NCBI GenBank assembly: GCA_021732385.1
Contig: JAKFVA010000003.1
Span: forward strand, 1-64,000
Source: Burkholderiales bacterium
Lineage (GTDB): Bacteria; Pseudomonadota; Gammaproteobacteria; Burkholderiales; Burkholderiaceae_C
DNA: 64,000 bases
Direction: 5' to 3'
Shown here: in pieces, positions 62,672 through 64,000 of the stretch
Layout of the letters: each line of letters begins with the position of its first letter
How positions within the stretch are numbered: the first letter of the stretch is position 1
Program-made: the position numbers and the translations under genes
The notes under the pieces: model-generated
The model's database searches: none
Seen by the model: the letters and a program-made list of their open reading frames with translations, nothing else
Told to the model about the DNA's origin: nothing

Positions 62672-63634
62672 ATGATGACCCCAGCCCAAATTCGCCTGAA
62701 TCAAAACCCCATCCTGACCAATTTGCTGCTTGGCATGGGCCAGGGCATGTATGTGGCGGAGAAGCTTTTCCCGCGTTTGCCTCAGGCGCTTAACGCGGTG
62801 ACGCTGGCGCAAATTGGTGACGAGCGCTTCAAGCGCTACAACCTGCGCCGCGCCCCCGGCACCGCTACCAAGCGCGTCGAGATCAAGTACGAAGGCAAGA
62901 CCTACACGGTCGAGCAGTACGCGGTTGAAGTGCCGATTCCGCGCGAGCTGATCCGCGAGGCCGACGAGTCACGCAAACTCAACGTGGGCAACTACCTGGA
63001 CATCAGCCGCATGGCCATGGTGACTGCAAATGACATTCTGGGCTTGGACTACGAGCTCGATGTCGCTGGCTTGGCCACCAACTCAGCCACCTACGCCGCT
63101 GGCCATAGCGTGGCCCTGGCGGGCGGCACAAAATGGAGCGCAGCCACCGGTACGCCAGTTACCGACATCCGCGCAGCGAGCAACGTGATCCGCAAAAAAA
63201 TCGGCAAGCGGCCAAACAAGCTGAACTTGAGTGCCGACGCGGCCGAAGTTATTGTGCTCAACCCAGAGGTGCGCAGCTACCTGCCCGACAGCCAGATGGG
63301 CCCAGCCACCATGGAGCAGCTCAAGAGCATTTTGAATGTGGCTGAAATCTTCGTTGGTGATGCGGTTTGGAAAGACGCCGCCGGCGTGGGTCAAGACGTG
63401 TGGGGCAACAACGCCATCTTGGCTTACTCACCCAGTGTCACCGGCAGCAGCAGCGGCGATATCAGCCTGGCCGAGCCGAGTTTCGGCTTCACCAACGTGA
63501 TCGAGGGTCACCCTTTTGCCGAGGCCCCTTACTGGGACAACCCAACAAAAAGCTGGCTCTACGGTGCCACCTACGAGCGCCGCCCCAACGTGGCCTACAA
63601 CACCGCTGCCTACCTGTTCCAGAACCCGAAATAA
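62672..63634 (+). CDS. Phage major capsid protein
   Basis: A 320-aa protein of the HK97-fold capsid type used by Mu-like phages. MYVAEKLFPRLPQALNAVTLAQIGDERFKRYN at the start and PDSQMGPATMEQLKSILNV later are typical of this family (COG4397-like). It follows the protease/scaffold gene by 64 bp with AAGGA before the ATG, the standard order. The upstream scaffold protein would assist assembly and be cleaved or removed. Confidence 0.85.
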   Translation: MMTPAQIRLNQNPILTNLLLGMGQGMYVAEKLFPRLPQALNAVTLAQIGDERFKRYNLRRAPGTATKRVEIKYEGKTYTVEQYAVEVPIPRELIREADESRKLNVGNYLDISRMAMVTANDILGLDYELDVAGLATNSATYAAGHSVALAGGTKWSAATGTPVTDIRAASNVIRKKIGKRPNKLNLSADAAEVIVLNPEVRSYLPDSQMGPATMEQLKSILNVAEIFVGDAVWKDAAGVGQDVWGNNAILAYSPSVTGSSSGDISLAEPSFGFTNVIEGHPFAEAPYWDNPTKSWLYGATYERRPNVAYNTAAYLFQNPK

Positions 63635-63645
63635 CAGGAGCCACC

Positions 63646-63915
63646 ATGAAGCTGATTGCCCTGATTGCCATTACTGCTTTGATTGACGGCACGCGCATTA
63701 CTTTTGCGCCTGGTGACGAAGTCACAGGCTTGAGCTCGCACGATATTGCCGAGCTCAAGGCCAGCGGCGCGCTGGAATGCGAGGAAGAAAAAGCCGCCGA
63801 GCAAAAAAAGGCTGATCGCACCGAAAAGGCTGCCGCCAAAGAATTTGCCGATGCCCGCAAAGCAGTGCAGGCACACCAGGCCTCGACCGACGGCACTGCG
63901 CTTGTGACTGGTTAG
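63646..63915 (+). CDS. Small phage structural-region protein
   Basis: An 89-aa protein with a hydrophobic start (KLIALIAITALIDGTRITFAPGDEVTGLS), then a charged helix with EEEKAAEQKKADRTEKAAAKEF. An AGGAG site lies before the ATG. It follows the capsid gene by 11 bp, where Mu-like phages often have a small head-completion or decoration gene. I do not recognise it further. Confidence 0.65.
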   Translation: MKLIALIAITALIDGTRITFAPGDEVTGLSSHDIAELKASGALECEEEKAAEQKKADRTEKAAAKEFADARKAVQAHQASTDGTALVTG

Positions 63916-63958
63916 GCCAGTTGCAGCCCATTGAAAACCCTAACTCCAGGAGCCAACC

Positions 63959-64000
63959 ATGAACTCGCAAAACAACGCTGGTCTGCAACACCAAAAAATC
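63959..64000 (+). CDS. Phage gene, first 14 codons (runs off the window)
   Basis: An ATG at 63959 with CCAGGAG 6-7 bp upstream starts MNSQNNAGLQHQKI and stays open to the window end. It continues the late phage operon; the product cannot be told from 14 residues. Confidence 0.5.
   Translation, partial: MNSQNNAGLQHQKI

Noticed and set aside
1-64000. tRNA genes and CRISPR arrays
   Set aside because: No T-loop GGTTCGAAT-type motif in a cloverleaf context and no regularly spaced repeats were found on reading both strands.

Overview
The window looks like chromosomal DNA of a betaproteobacterium of the order Burkholderiales, most likely family Comamonadaceae (Rhodoferax/Polaromonas-like). This is an inference from gene order (aspS-nudB-EEP nuclease-clsB; a complete dcw cluster ending in lpxC), three Bug/TctC receptors, a lysine/alanine/proline-rich DksA without the zinc finger, and protein style. 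No 16S gene is present and no database search was possible, so the genus is not settled. No tRNA, rRNA or CRISPR array was seen; the one stable RNA is RNase P RNA.

Layout. 1-5996 (+): 3' end of aspS, nudB, an endonuclease/exonuclease/phosphatase protein, clsB, folE, a BLUF blue-light sensor and a DUF429 protein. 6013-11687 (-): a Y-family DNA polymerase behind a near-perfect LexA box, a tripartite tricarboxylate transporter (tctC-tctB-tctA) and rodA. 11781-18878 (+): an RNB-domain exoribonuclease, a TonB-like protein, aroE, mtgA, a lysophospholipid acyltransferase, a CdsA-like cytidylyltransferase and ruvC. 18889-37325 (-): the dcw division and cell-wall cluster in canonical order, mraZ-rsmH-ftsL-ftsI-murE-murF-mraY-murD-ftsW-murG-murC-ddl-ftsQ-ftsA-ftsZ-lpxC, mostly with 4-bp overlaps, plus a 58-aa membrane protein after lpxC. 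A four-copy 10-bp-period CACT/AGTG array upstream of mraZ looks like the MraZ operator. 37598-45990 (-): a STAS-domain protein, dksA, a CobW/COG0523 GTPase, an RlmI-type methyltransferase, xerC, a DUF484 protein and dapF. 46062-57234: accessory metabolism (AhpD-like protein, two orphan Bug receptors, Nudix-MBL fusion, DUF898-M48 pair, maleate isomerase-like protein, rnpB, cysK, a COG2509 flavoprotein).

57402-64000 is part of a Mu-like (transposable) prophage that appears rearranged. A C-terminal portal fragment, a MuF head protein and a gpG-like protein lie on the minus strand. Early genes (ASCH protein, GemA, Mor) and the protease/scaffold and major capsid genes lie on the plus strand and run off the window end. 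Transposase, terminase and the N-terminal part of the portal are absent here.

Three copies of a MITE-like intergenic repeat of about 230-250 bp with imperfect terminal inverted repeats sit at about 1011-1241, 18168-18290 and 52021-52270. The items most worth a second look are the MuF protein with a possible nuclease-toxin C-terminus, the internal in-frame scaffold start in the phage protease gene, the two palindromes between mor and the protease, the MraZ-box array, the finger-less DksA next to a metallochaperone, and the MITE family.
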